32,720 nucleotides of DNA from Methanobrevibacter sp. Lineage in GTDB: Archaea; Methanobacteriota; Methanobacteria; Methanobacteriales; Methanobacteriaceae. The stretch is from contig JAFUCN010000082.1 of assembly GCA_017459665.1 (NCBI GenBank), forward strand, positions 1-32,720, read 5' to 3'. Shown in pieces: positions 18,160 through 24,852 of this stretch (within the stretch, counting starts at the first letter, position 1; each line of letters opens with the position of its first letter). The notes beneath the pieces are model-generated. The model was not told the DNA's origin and did not search any database. It worked only from the letters and a program-made list of their open reading frames with translations. Both the position numbers and the translations under genes were made by a program.

Positions 18160-19509
18160 ATGGATATTTATTCTACATTAACTCGTAGTAAAGAGAATTT
18201 TGAGACAATTAATGAAAATAGAGTTAACTTATTTGTTTGCGGACCAACTGTTTATGATGATGCTCATATAGGACATGGAAGAACTTACATTTCATTTGAT
18301 ACTATTAAAAGATATTTGGAGTATAAAGGCTATGCAGTATTTTATATTCAAAATGTTACAGATGTAGATGATAAAATCATCAATAGGTCAAAAGAAAGTG
18401 GTATTCCAGCTAATGTGCTTGCTCGTAAGTTTGAAAAACGTTATCGTGAAGACATGGAAAAATTAAATGTCACTGGTGTTAATTTATTTGCAAGAGCAAC
18501 AGATCATATGCCTGAAATAATAGACCAAATTCAAAGATTGATTGATAAGGGTTTTGCATATGAAACTGAAGATGGAGTATACTTTGAAATAGATACCTTT
18601 GAAGAATTTGGAAAACTTTCAAATAGAAATGTTGAAGAGTTAGAATCTCACAGAGAAATAGCTGAAACTACAAAGAAAAACCAACAGGACTTTGCCTTAT
18701 GGAAAAAACGTGAAGGAGTGAATGAACCTGTTTGGCCTTCTCCATGGGGTGATGGTAGACCTGGTTGGCATATTGAAGATACTGCAATTACAGAATACTA
18801 CTTTGGAGAACAATATGATGTGCATGGTGGAGGACTAGACTTAATATTTCCTCACCACGAAGCCGAAATCACTCAGATGGAGGCAGTTTCAGGCAAATCT
18901 CCAATGGTAAGATACTGGTTGCACACAGGATTTTTAAATGTCAATGGAGAGAAAATGTCAAAATCACTTCATAATTTTATTACAATTCGTGAATTGCTTG
19001 AAAGTTATGAACCGGATACATTCAGATTCTTTGTACTTTCAACTCATTACAGAAGTCCGATTGACTTTTCAAAAGATTCACTTCACCAATCTGAAAAAAG
19101 TTTGGACAGAATCAGAAAATTCTATGAACTTTTAGATGTTGAAGTTACAGAAGATATTAATTCAGATTATGAAGTTTTAGCAAAATGGAGCAAAGAGTTC
19201 TTTGACAGCATGGATGATGACTTTAACACTCCAAAAGCTATTGCAGCTCTTTTCGGATTAATTAATGATTCTAAAAATGAATTGGATAACTTATCTGCTG
19301 AAGATAAAATTGCTATTAAAGCATTTTTAGATGATGCTTCACATATTCTTGGTGTTAATTTCGAACTTGAAGAAGTTAATGCAGGCTCTGACGATTTACT
19401 TGAAGTAATTTCTGAAGTTAGATCTGAGTTAAGGGCAAACAAACAATATGATTTATCTGATAAGATTAGGGATGACTTGCAATCATTGGGTTATGAAATA
19501 AATGATTAA
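18160..19509 (+). CDS. cysS: Cysteinyl-tRNA synthetase
   Basis: 449 residues from ATG 18160, which has GAGGT about eight bases upstream. An in-frame extension to 18055 would translate the tRNA-Cys gene and is spurious. The enzyme attaches cysteine to tRNA-Cys. The HIGH motif is at residues 36-39 (VYDDAHIGHGR) with Cys27 just before it as zinc ligand; KMSKS is at 265-269. The second zinc ligand, Cys in E. coli CysRS (GWHIEC), is Asp207 here (GWHIEDTAI), while FPHHEAE supplies the remaining ligands. The direct CysRS route fits the neighbouring cysE and cysK, which provide free cysteine. It is followed by a clear terminator hairpin. Confidence 0.96.
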   Translation: MDIYSTLTRSKENFETINENRVNLFVCGPTVYDDAHIGHGRTYISFDTIKRYLEYKGYAVFYIQNVTDVDDKIINRSKESGIPANVLARKFEKRYREDMEKLNVTGVNLFARATDHMPEIIDQIQRLIDKGFAYETEDGVYFEIDTFEEFGKLSNRNVEELESHREIAETTKKNQQDFALWKKREGVNEPVWPSPWGDGRPGWHIEDTAITEYYFGEQYDVHGGGLDLIFPHHEAEITQMEAVSGKSPMVRYWLHTGFLNVNGEKMSKSLHNFITIRELLESYEPDTFRFFVLSTHYRSPIDFSKDSLHQSEKSLDRIRKFYELLDVEVTEDINSDYEVLAKWSKEFFDSMDDDFNTPKAIAALFGLINDSKNELDNLSAEDKIAIKAFLDDASHILGVNFELEEVNAGSDDLLEVISEVRSELRANKQYDLSDKIRDDLQSLGYEIND

Positions 19510-19530
19510 GGAGTTAATCTCCTTTTTTTT
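19508..19530 (+). terminator. Hairpin terminator after cysS
   Basis: AAGGAG (19508-19513) and CTCCTT (19519-19524) form a 6-bp stem with a 5-base loop, followed by a run of eight T. It overlaps the cysS stop codon. Confidence 0.7.
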
Positions 19531-19743
19531 CAAACTTAATGTAAACTATTTTTAACATTTTTTACAAATTCAAATCAATATTTGCATAGTTTAATTTTAA
19601 TATACTAACCTAAATATTGTTCTAATAAATATAAAAAACTTTATATTCTTTAAAAATCTAATTAACTTTTTCAAAAAATGAATTTAATGAAATTACATGT
19701 TTAAATTAATTTTGTATTTTCATTAAAAAATGGAGATTAGGTT

Positions 19744-19857
19744 ATGTTTGGAATATATTCAAATCAAAGACTAACTGAAAATGAAAGAAAAATTTTGTAC
19801 GAACATCCTGATGATTATAATTGGTATATTGATGTTATAAACAAAAAAGTTCCATAA
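19744..19857 (+). CDS. 37-aa hypothetical protein
   Basis: A short frame starting at ATG 19744 with GGAGAT and AGGT immediately upstream. It encodes a hydrophilic, Tyr- and Asp-rich peptide (MFGIYSNQRL at the N terminus, DDYNWYIDV in the middle). There is no signal peptide, membrane segment or cysteine. I do not recognise it. It precedes the 170-aa membrane protein by 80 bases on the same strand and may belong to the same small cassette. The coding call rests on the ribosome binding site and context. Confidence 0.4.
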   Translation: MFGIYSNQRLTENERKILYEHPDDYNWYIDVINKKVP

Positions 19858-19937
19858 AGTTCAATAGGATTTTTTAGAAGGTGCAATGAGATAATTTTCT
19901 CATTTTAAACAATTCCTAATAGTTATGGAGTGTTAAT

Positions 19938-20450
19938 ATGAACGAAAAAAACCAAGTACAAATATTGCTTGAATTAGCTTTGCATAGATACGATGAAGAA
20001 GTTGAAAGAAATGAAGAAATAGATAACAAAAATAAATCAATGGTTGCATTTTTGGGTGTAATGTTGACTATTCAATTTACTATTCTTCCAAGATTAATAG
20101 GATTTAGAAGTATTTTTTCATCTTTTGAAATGTCAATTTTGTTCATTATTTATCTGTTATCATTGATTTTCTATTTTTCCTCATTACTCTTGTTTATTTT
20201 AACTTTAATTAATTTAGAAGAAATTAAAACAGCACCAAGAATTGATGGAGTAGTTGAATTTGCATCAAATGATAAACCATTTAAATATATTGTTGATAAT
20301 ACCTTAATTAGTTTAAATGATTGTGTGGAATTCAACGATGAAATATTAAATGAAAAAAATTTCAAGGGGAATTTGGGACTTATATTGATGAAATTGGGTA
20401 TTATTAGTACCACAATATTTATAATTTATATTATTACAATTATTAATTAA
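19938..20450 (+). CDS. Three-pass membrane protein resembling SLATT/Pycsar-type effectors
   Basis: 170 residues. A charged N-terminal helix (residues 1-33, with LALHRYDEEVERNEEIDNKN) runs straight into a hydrophobic pair (about 37-57 and 66-92), followed by a soluble stretch (93-145) and a last hydrophobic helix (148-168). The pattern of an acidic helix with E-R-x-E-x-x-D-x-K before the first membrane segment recalls SLATT and Pycsar/CBASS membrane effectors, but this is a topology resemblance, not a family match. No nucleotide cyclase or other sensor gene adjoins it, so a defence role is speculative. GAGTG sits seven to eight bases before the ATG. A 42-aa basic protein gene follows 11 bases downstream, so the two are likely coexpressed. 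Confidence 0.7.
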   Translation: MNEKNQVQILLELALHRYDEEVERNEEIDNKNKSMVAFLGVMLTIQFTILPRLIGFRSIFSSFEMSILFIIYLLSLIFYFSSLLLFILTLINLEEIKTAPRIDGVVEFASNDKPFKYIVDNTLISLNDCVEFNDEILNEKNFKGNLGLILMKLGIISTTIFIIYIITIIN

Positions 20451-20461
20451 GAGGTGTTAGA

Positions 20462-20590
20462 TTGACTCCTGAAGAACTTGCTAAAAAGAAGAAGAATCAT
20501 CCTGGTTTGTTTTCAAAACCAAATGTTAATCACGTTACAAAAACTAAACGTGAAAGTAGGATTTCTGAAATTCTTGGTATTAAAAAATGA
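20462..20590 (+). CDS. 42-aa basic protein with TTG start
   Basis: GAGGTG (20451-20456), starting right after the stop of the membrane protein gene, lies five bases before TTG 20462. The frame encodes a Lys/Arg-rich peptide (MTPEELAKKKKNHPGLF at the start, RESRISEILGIKK at the end) without hydrophobic segments or cysteines. The strong ribosome binding site and short gap argue for a real gene coupled to the upstream one. The high positive charge suggests contact with nucleic acid or with the acidic part of its neighbour. No family is recognised. Confidence 0.5.
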   Translation: MTPEELAKKKKNHPGLFSKPNVNHVTKTKRESRISEILGIKK

Positions 20591-20674
20591 TTTTTGATAT
20601 TTGAATTGGAATTTCAGATTCTTTTTGTTTTCTTTTTTTTGAATCATTTATTTTTAAAATTTTTTTCTGAAAAT

Positions 20675-20812
20675 ATAACAACCTTTATATACTAAAAATA
20701 ACAGATGTTATATTTGTATAACATGAGTTATATTTTATTTTTTTAATGTTTACATTTAGGCATGCAAAACATTTATATATAAAAAATAACTATTGTTATA
20801 TAATGATATAAC
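20675..20812 (+). promoter_or_regulatory. Tandem duplicated promoter-operator modules of metY
   Basis: Module 1 has TATA TTTATATA at 20684-20691, ATAAC at 20698, GTTAT at 20707, ATAAC at 20718 and GTTAT at 20727. Module 2 has TATA TTTATATA at 20772-20779, ATAAC at 20786, GTTAT at 20795 and ATAAC at 20808. TATA box and first two half-sites repeat at exactly 88 bases. Palindromes include ATAACA-GA-TGTTAT (20698-20711) and GTTATAT-AATG-ATATAAC (20795-20812). In each module the half-sites cover the expected start of transcription. The half-sites are those found before cysK and cysE. Confidence 0.62.
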
Positions 20813-20856
20813 ACGTGATATATTATTGTAAAGATTAAATTTAAAAGGTGATATTA

Positions 20857-22152
20857 ATGACAAATAAAGATTATGGATTAGCAACATTAGGTGTACGTGC
20901 AGGACAAACTCCAGACCCCGCAACTGGGGCTCAGGCAGTTCCAATTTATCAGACAACTTCATATGTATTTAAAGACTCAGATGAGGCTGCAAGAAGATTC
21001 GCCCTTCAAGAATTTGGACAAATTTACTCCAGATTAACAAACCCTACCAGTGATGTATTTGAAGCAAGAATTGCTGCTATCGAAGGCGGTAACTCCGGAC
21101 TTTCAACATCAAGTGGTCTTGCAGCAATTTCATATGCAATATTAAATGTAACTGAACCTGGAGACAACATTGTCTCAGCAGACAACCTTTATGGTGGAAC
21201 TTACCAATTATTTAACTATACTTTCAAGGATCTTGCAAGAGATGTCAAGTTTGTTAACTCACAGGACTTGCAGGCTTTTGAAGATGCAATTGATGAAAAA
21301 ACAAAAGCAATCTATGTTGAATCAATAGGAAATCCAAAATTGGATGTGCCTGACTTTGAAGCATTAGCTGAAATTGCACATTCTCATGACATCCCATTAA
21401 TTGTGGACAACACTGTTGGTGTCGGACTTGTCAGACCATTGGAACATGGTGCTGATGTAATTGCAGCATCCGCAACAAAATACGTTGGAGGACACGGTAC
21501 TGCAGTTGGAGGATACATTGTGGATTCAGGTAAATTCAACTGGGGAAACGGCAAATTCGCAAACTTCACAAAACCAGACCCAAGTTATCATGGATTAGTG
21601 TTCTGGGATGCATTTGGTGATGTTCCTGAACTTGGAAACATTGCATTTACCGTAAGGGCAAGAGCAAGATTGTTAAGGGATTTAGGGGCAACCCAAGCAC
21701 CTGTACACAGTTTCATTTTCCTTCAAGGACTTGAAAGTTTAGATGTACGTGTAAAAAGACATTCTGAAAATGCCCTAAAAGTAGCAAAATTCTTGGAATC
21801 TCACCCTAAAGTAAAATGGGTAAACTATCCTGGTTTAGAATCACATCCAACCTATGAAACCAATAAAAAATACTTAAAAGATAACTTTGCAGGTATCTTA
21901 GGATTTGGTGTTGAAGGTGGAGAAGAAGCTGGAAGAAAAGTAATTGAAAAATTAGAATTATTCTCAATTCTTGCAAACATCGGTGATGCAAAAAGCCTTG
22001 CAATCCACCCAGCAAGTACCACACATCAACAATTAACACCTGAAGAGCAGGAAGCAACTGGTGTAACTCCAGACTTCATCAGGCTTTCCATTGGTCTTGA
22101 AGATGTTAATGATTTAATTGATGATTTAAGCCAAGCATTAGATAGTATCTAG
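20857..22152 (+). CDS. metY: O-acetylhomoserine sulfhydrylase
   Basis: 431 residues, the usual length of the MetY branch of the Cys/Met metabolism PLP enzymes. It makes homocysteine from O-acetylhomoserine and sulfide, feeding methionine. Lys208 in [12 protein letters not shown] is the PLP lysine; [26 protein letters not shown] sequence occurs near residue 52 and [18 protein letters not shown] near 183. The start is ATG 20857, preceded by AAAAGGTGAT; an in-frame GTG at 20848 lies inside that ribosome binding site. It stands alone between the small cassette and iscS but shares operator half-sites with cysK and cysE. A related function on O-acetylserine cannot be excluded. Confidence 0.94.
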   Translation: MTNKDYGLATLGVRAGQTPDPATGAQAVPIYQTTSYVFKDSDEAARRFALQEFGQIYSRLTNPTSDVFEARIAAIEGGNSGLSTSSGLAAISYAILNVTEPGDNIVSADNLYGGTYQLFNYTFKDLARDVKFVNSQDLQAFEDAIDEKTKAIYVESIGNPKLDVPDFEALAEIAHSHDIPLIVDNTVGVGLVRPLEHGADVIAASATKYVGGHGTAVGGYIVDSGKFNWGNGKFANFTKPDPSYHGLVFWDAFGDVPELGNIAFTVRARARLLRDLGATQAPVHSFIFLQGLESLDVRVKRHSENALKVAKFLESHPKVKWVNYPGLESHPTYETNKKYLKDNFAGILGFGVEGGEEAGRKVIEKLELFSILANIGDAKSLAIHPASTTHQQLTPEEQEATGVTPDFIRLSIGLEDVNDLIDDLSQALDSI

Positions 22153-22164
22153 TTACTATCTAAT
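22137..22164 (+). terminator. Hairpin at the end of metY
   Basis: Perfect 10-bp arms ATTAGATAGT (22137-22146) and ACTATCTAAT (22155-22164) flank an 8-base loop containing the metY stop codon. No long T-run follows directly, so it may be a weak terminator or a 3'-end stabilising hairpin. Confidence 0.4.
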
Positions 22165-22227
22165 CACTTAAAATTTATATAACTAAAAAATTTTATTTAA
22201 TAAAAAAGACGCTCGGGAGATAATGAA

Positions 22228-23436
22228 ATGTATTTGGATAATTCAGCAACTACACAAGTAAGTGATGAAGTTTTTGAAGAAATGAAACCATATTTTACTC
22301 AGGAATTTGGAAATCCTTCAACTCTTTATAAAATTGGTCGTGAGTCAAAAAAGGCATTGGATTTGGCTCGCCAAAGAGTGGCAGATGCCATAAATGCAAA
22401 ACCTGAAGAGATTATTTTTACAAGTGGAGGATCAGAATCCGATAACCTCGCTATTAAAGGTATTGCCTTTAAGTTGGCAAAAAAAGGTAAACATATAATC
22501 ACAACAAACATCGAACACCCTGCTGTTAAAAACACTTTGGGATTTTTGGAATCTCTTGACTTTAAAGTTACTTACTTGCCGGTTAATGAAAGTGGTATAA
22601 TTGAAATTGAAGATTTAAAGGAAGCAATTACTCCTGAAACCATTTTAATAACTGTAATGCATGCAAATAACGAGCTTGGTACTATTCAGCCGATTGAAGA
22701 AATCGGTAAGATTGCACGTGAAAAAGGAATAAAATTCCACACTGATGCAGTACAAAGTTTCGGTAAGATTGATGTGGATGTTGAAAAATTAAATGTAGAT
22801 TTATTATCTCTATCTTCTCACAAAATTAATGGTCCTAAAGGTGTTGGAGCATTATATATCAAAAAAGGAACTCGTGTTGTGCCTCTCATACATGGTGGAG
22901 GTCAGGAGAAAGGAATAAGGTCTGGAACTGAAAATGTTCCGGGAATTGTTGGATTTGGAAAAGCTTGCGAACTGGCAGCATCCCAGCTTGAGGAACATTA
23001 TGAAAAATTATCATCAATAAGAGATGAGCTTATTGACAAAGTATTGAATACTGTACCAGAAGCATACTTGAATGGTGACAGGCAAAACAGATTGCCAAAC
23101 CTTGTCAACTTCAGATTTAAGGCTATTGAAGGTGAGTCTTTAATTTTATTATTGGATGCTAAAGGATATCAGGCATCAACCGGCTCAGCATGTTCATCCA
23201 ATACTTTAGAAGCTTCTCCGGTTTTAACCGCTTTAGGTCTTGACCCTGTTGATGTTCACGGTTCTTTAAGAATTTCACTTGCTCCGGAAAGTGATGCTTT
23301 TGATGTTGATGAATTTGTAGATGTTATTTCACAATCTGTTTCAAGATTAAGAGAAATGTCACCTCTTTGGAATCAGGAACTAGATTATGATGGCGTAATG
23401 TGTAAAAAACATAATGATGATTGTAGGAGATGTTAA
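22228..23436 (+). CDS. iscS: Cysteine desulfurase, IscS/NifS type
   Basis: 402 residues. This PLP enzyme takes sulfur from cysteine and passes it to Fe-S scaffold proteins. Lys199 in LSSHKINGPKG binds PLP and Cys322 in STGSACSSNTLEAS carries the persulfide. HADEAVQ-like sequence appears as FHTDAVQSFGK. The C terminus ends with extra cysteines (MCKKHNDDCRRC), as in several archaeal and NifS-type members. GGGAGAT precedes the ATG. Its own TATA-like TTTATATAA lies near 22172-22181, with one ATAAC half-site but no inverted partner. iscU starts two bases after its stop, so the two form an operon. Its substrate is the product of the neighbouring cysK/cysE pathway. Confidence 0.95.
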   Translation: MYLDNSATTQVSDEVFEEMKPYFTQEFGNPSTLYKIGRESKKALDLARQRVADAINAKPEEIIFTSGGSESDNLAIKGIAFKLAKKGKHIITTNIEHPAVKNTLGFLESLDFKVTYLPVNESGIIEIEDLKEAITPETILITVMHANNELGTIQPIEEIGKIAREKGIKFHTDAVQSFGKIDVDVEKLNVDLLSLSSHKINGPKGVGALYIKKGTRVVPLIHGGGQEKGIRSGTENVPGIVGFGKACELAASQLEEHYEKLSSIRDELIDKVLNTVPEAYLNGDRQNRLPNLVNFRFKAIEGESLILLLDAKGYQASTGSACSSNTLEASPVLTALGLDPVDVHGSLRISLAPESDAFDVDEFVDVISQSVSRLREMSPLWNQELDYDGVMCKKHNDDCRRC

Positions 23437-23438
23437 TT

Positions 23439-23810
23439 ATGGATTATTCAGAAAAAGTAATGGATCACTTTGCAAACCCTAGAAACTGTAGAAAAATGGA
23501 AGATGCAAACGGCGTTGGTACTGTTGGAAACCCAACATGCGGAGACTTAATGACCATTTATATTAAAGTTGAAGATGATGTAATTCAAGATATCAGTTTC
23601 CAGACATTCGGTTGCGGAGCAGCTATTGCAACAAGCAGTATGATTACTGAAATTGCTGTTGGAAAAACCTTGGAAGAAGCTTGAAAAATTTCCAGAAATG
23701 ATGTTGCTGAAGAATTGGATGGTCTTCCACCAATTAAAATGCACTGTTCAAACCTTGCTGCAGATGGACTTCAAGCAGCTATTGAAAATTACTATGAAAA
23801 TAACCAATAG
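23439..23810 (+). pseudogene. iscU: IscU/NifU-type Fe-S scaffold gene with in-frame TGA at codon 82
   Basis: Fe-S clusters are built on IscU using sulfur from IscS. The start is ATG 23439 with AGGAGAT upstream; an in-frame ATG at 23430 overlaps iscS and that site. The frame reads VGNPTCGD (Cys34, Asp36) and FQTFGCGAA (Cys59), then GKTLEEA, then TGA at 23682-23684. The same frame continues with [23 protein letters not shown] (in two parts: [23 protein letters not shown]; Cys103) to TAG at 23810, giving the expected total of 123 sense codons. The family has a large residue such as Leu or Trp where TGA stands. Without read-through the 81-residue product lacks the third ligand cysteine. The intact downstream half suggests a very recent mutation, a sequencing error or recoding rather than an old pseudogene. 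Confidence 0.85.
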
Positions 23811-23877
23811 GTTACAATAATAATATATACTTTGAAATATAAATTACTCTTTAATTATTATAAAGGAGATGTTTTAT

Positions 23878-24243
23878 ATGGCAAAGATTTTAAAATGTGA
23901 TGATTGTGGAAGTATCATTCAGGTTTTAGCTGAAGGTGATGAAAAAGTATGTTCTGACCACATGCTTGAATTCCCAGTACAAACTGAAGGTGATAAATCC
24001 CCTAAACACAAACCAGTAGTTGAAATCGATGGTGACAAAGTAACCGTTAAAGTAGGAGAAGTTGCTCACCCAATGGATGATGATCATTACATCCAATTTT
24101 TGATTGTAGAAGCTGGTGGAGAACAATATGCAAAATGCTTCAAACCAGGAGATGTTGCTGAAGCAACTTTCACTGTTAACTCAACTGATGATGTAAAAGC
24201 ATATGAATTTTGTAATCAACACGGCCTTTGGGCTAGTGAATAA
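23878..24243 (+). CDS. Superoxide reductase (desulfoferrodoxin family)
   Basis: 121 residues from ATG 23878, which has AAAGGAGAT upstream; the in-frame ATG at 23869 overlaps that site. It reduces superoxide to hydrogen peroxide without making oxygen, which suits an anaerobe. The catalytic iron site is complete: His44 (SPKHKP), His64 (AHPM), His70 (DDDHYIQF), Cys112 and His115 (FCNQHGLW). The N-terminal desulforedoxin-like part has C7-x2-C10 and C25, but the fourth iron ligand of the usual CC pair is Ser26, so the first iron centre is probably absent or altered. It follows iscU with its own TATA-like box near 23822. A position next to Fe-S assembly genes fits oxidative-stress protection. Confidence 0.92.
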   Translation: MAKILKCDDCGSIIQVLAEGDEKVCSDHMLEFPVQTEGDKSPKHKPVVEIDGDKVTVKVGEVAHPMDDDHYIQFLIVEAGGEQYAKCFKPGDVAEATFTVNSTDDVKAYEFCNQHGLWASE

Positions 24244-24290
24244 GTTTAAAATCAATTTTTAAACTTCTTTTTTTTATTTATTTTTTAATG
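24242..24290 (+). terminator. Terminator after the superoxide reductase gene
   Basis: Perfect 10-bp arms AAGTTTAAAA (24242-24251) and TTTTAAACTT (24257-24266) with a 5-base loop, followed by two T-rich runs to about 24290. Confidence 0.65.
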
Positions 24291-24327
24291 AAAAATTTTA
24301 ATTACTTGTTTTTATAAAGTATTCAAT

Positions 24328-24828
24328 GTGTCAAAATATAGTAAATTAATAATTTTTATTTTAGTTTTAGTTCTTATTTCCGCAGCTATCGTTTTAATTG
24401 ATAGTTCTGTCGACACTATTAACAAATCCATGCCAGAAATTAGTGATGCTATTGTTAAGGGGGATAGTGACTATAATGAAGCTGTTGAACTCGTTAACAA
24501 TAAAAATTTTGAGGAATCAATGAATAAGGCAGTTTCTGCTGAAGAAAACTATAATAGTAGTTTGGATAAGCTAAATGATATTCAGGACAAATATTCAGCA
24601 GATGTCAATGAAGTTCAAAAGGAATATATATCAACTGTTATTCGGGAACTGGAGCTAAAAATCCAAGCTGTTGGTAAAATGAAGGAATCCATTGAATGTT
24701 TTAAAGTATATTCAAATTACACAGGTACAAATTATGCTTCTGAAGCCAATGATTTGATTTATGAAGCAACACAGTACCAAAGCCAACGTGATGCTATAGT
24801 TTCTGACAATCATAATTTATTTAATTGA
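24328..24828 (+). CDS. Single-pass membrane protein with helical extracytoplasmic domain
   Basis: 166 residues from a GTG start. A short basic N terminus (MSKYSK) is followed by one hydrophobic helix (about residues 7-24), then a mostly alpha-helical, Asn/Glu/Lys-rich domain that is probably outside the cell, possibly coiled coil (for example EESMNKAVSAEENYNSSLDK). The hydrophobic segment may be an uncleaved anchor. No cysteine-rich or catalytic motif is visible. No clear ribosome binding site precedes the GTG, and a TATA-like TTTTTATAAAG ends only about 12 bases upstream, so the start is uncertain. It lies between the superoxide reductase gene and the RecJ-like gene. I do not recognise a named family. 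Confidence 0.65.
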   Translation: MSKYSKLIIFILVLVLISAAIVLIDSSVDTINKSMPEISDAIVKGDSDYNEAVELVNNKNFEESMNKAVSAEENYNSSLDKLNDIQDKYSADVNEVQKEYISTVIRELELKIQAVGKMKESIECFKVYSNYTGTNYASEANDLIYEATQYQSQRDAIVSDNHNLFN

Positions 24829-24852
24829 ATTTTATCATTAATGAGGTTTTAA

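Noticed and set aside
20848..20856. GTG start for metY
   Set aside because: The GTG is part of the ribosome binding site AAAAGGTGAT for ATG 20857.
23682..23684. TGA in iscU as selenocysteine or pyrrolysine codon
   Set aside because: Pyrrolysine uses TAG; I see no selenocysteine insertion hairpin nearby, and IscU has no cysteine or selenocysteine tradition at this position. Mutation, error or read-through remain.
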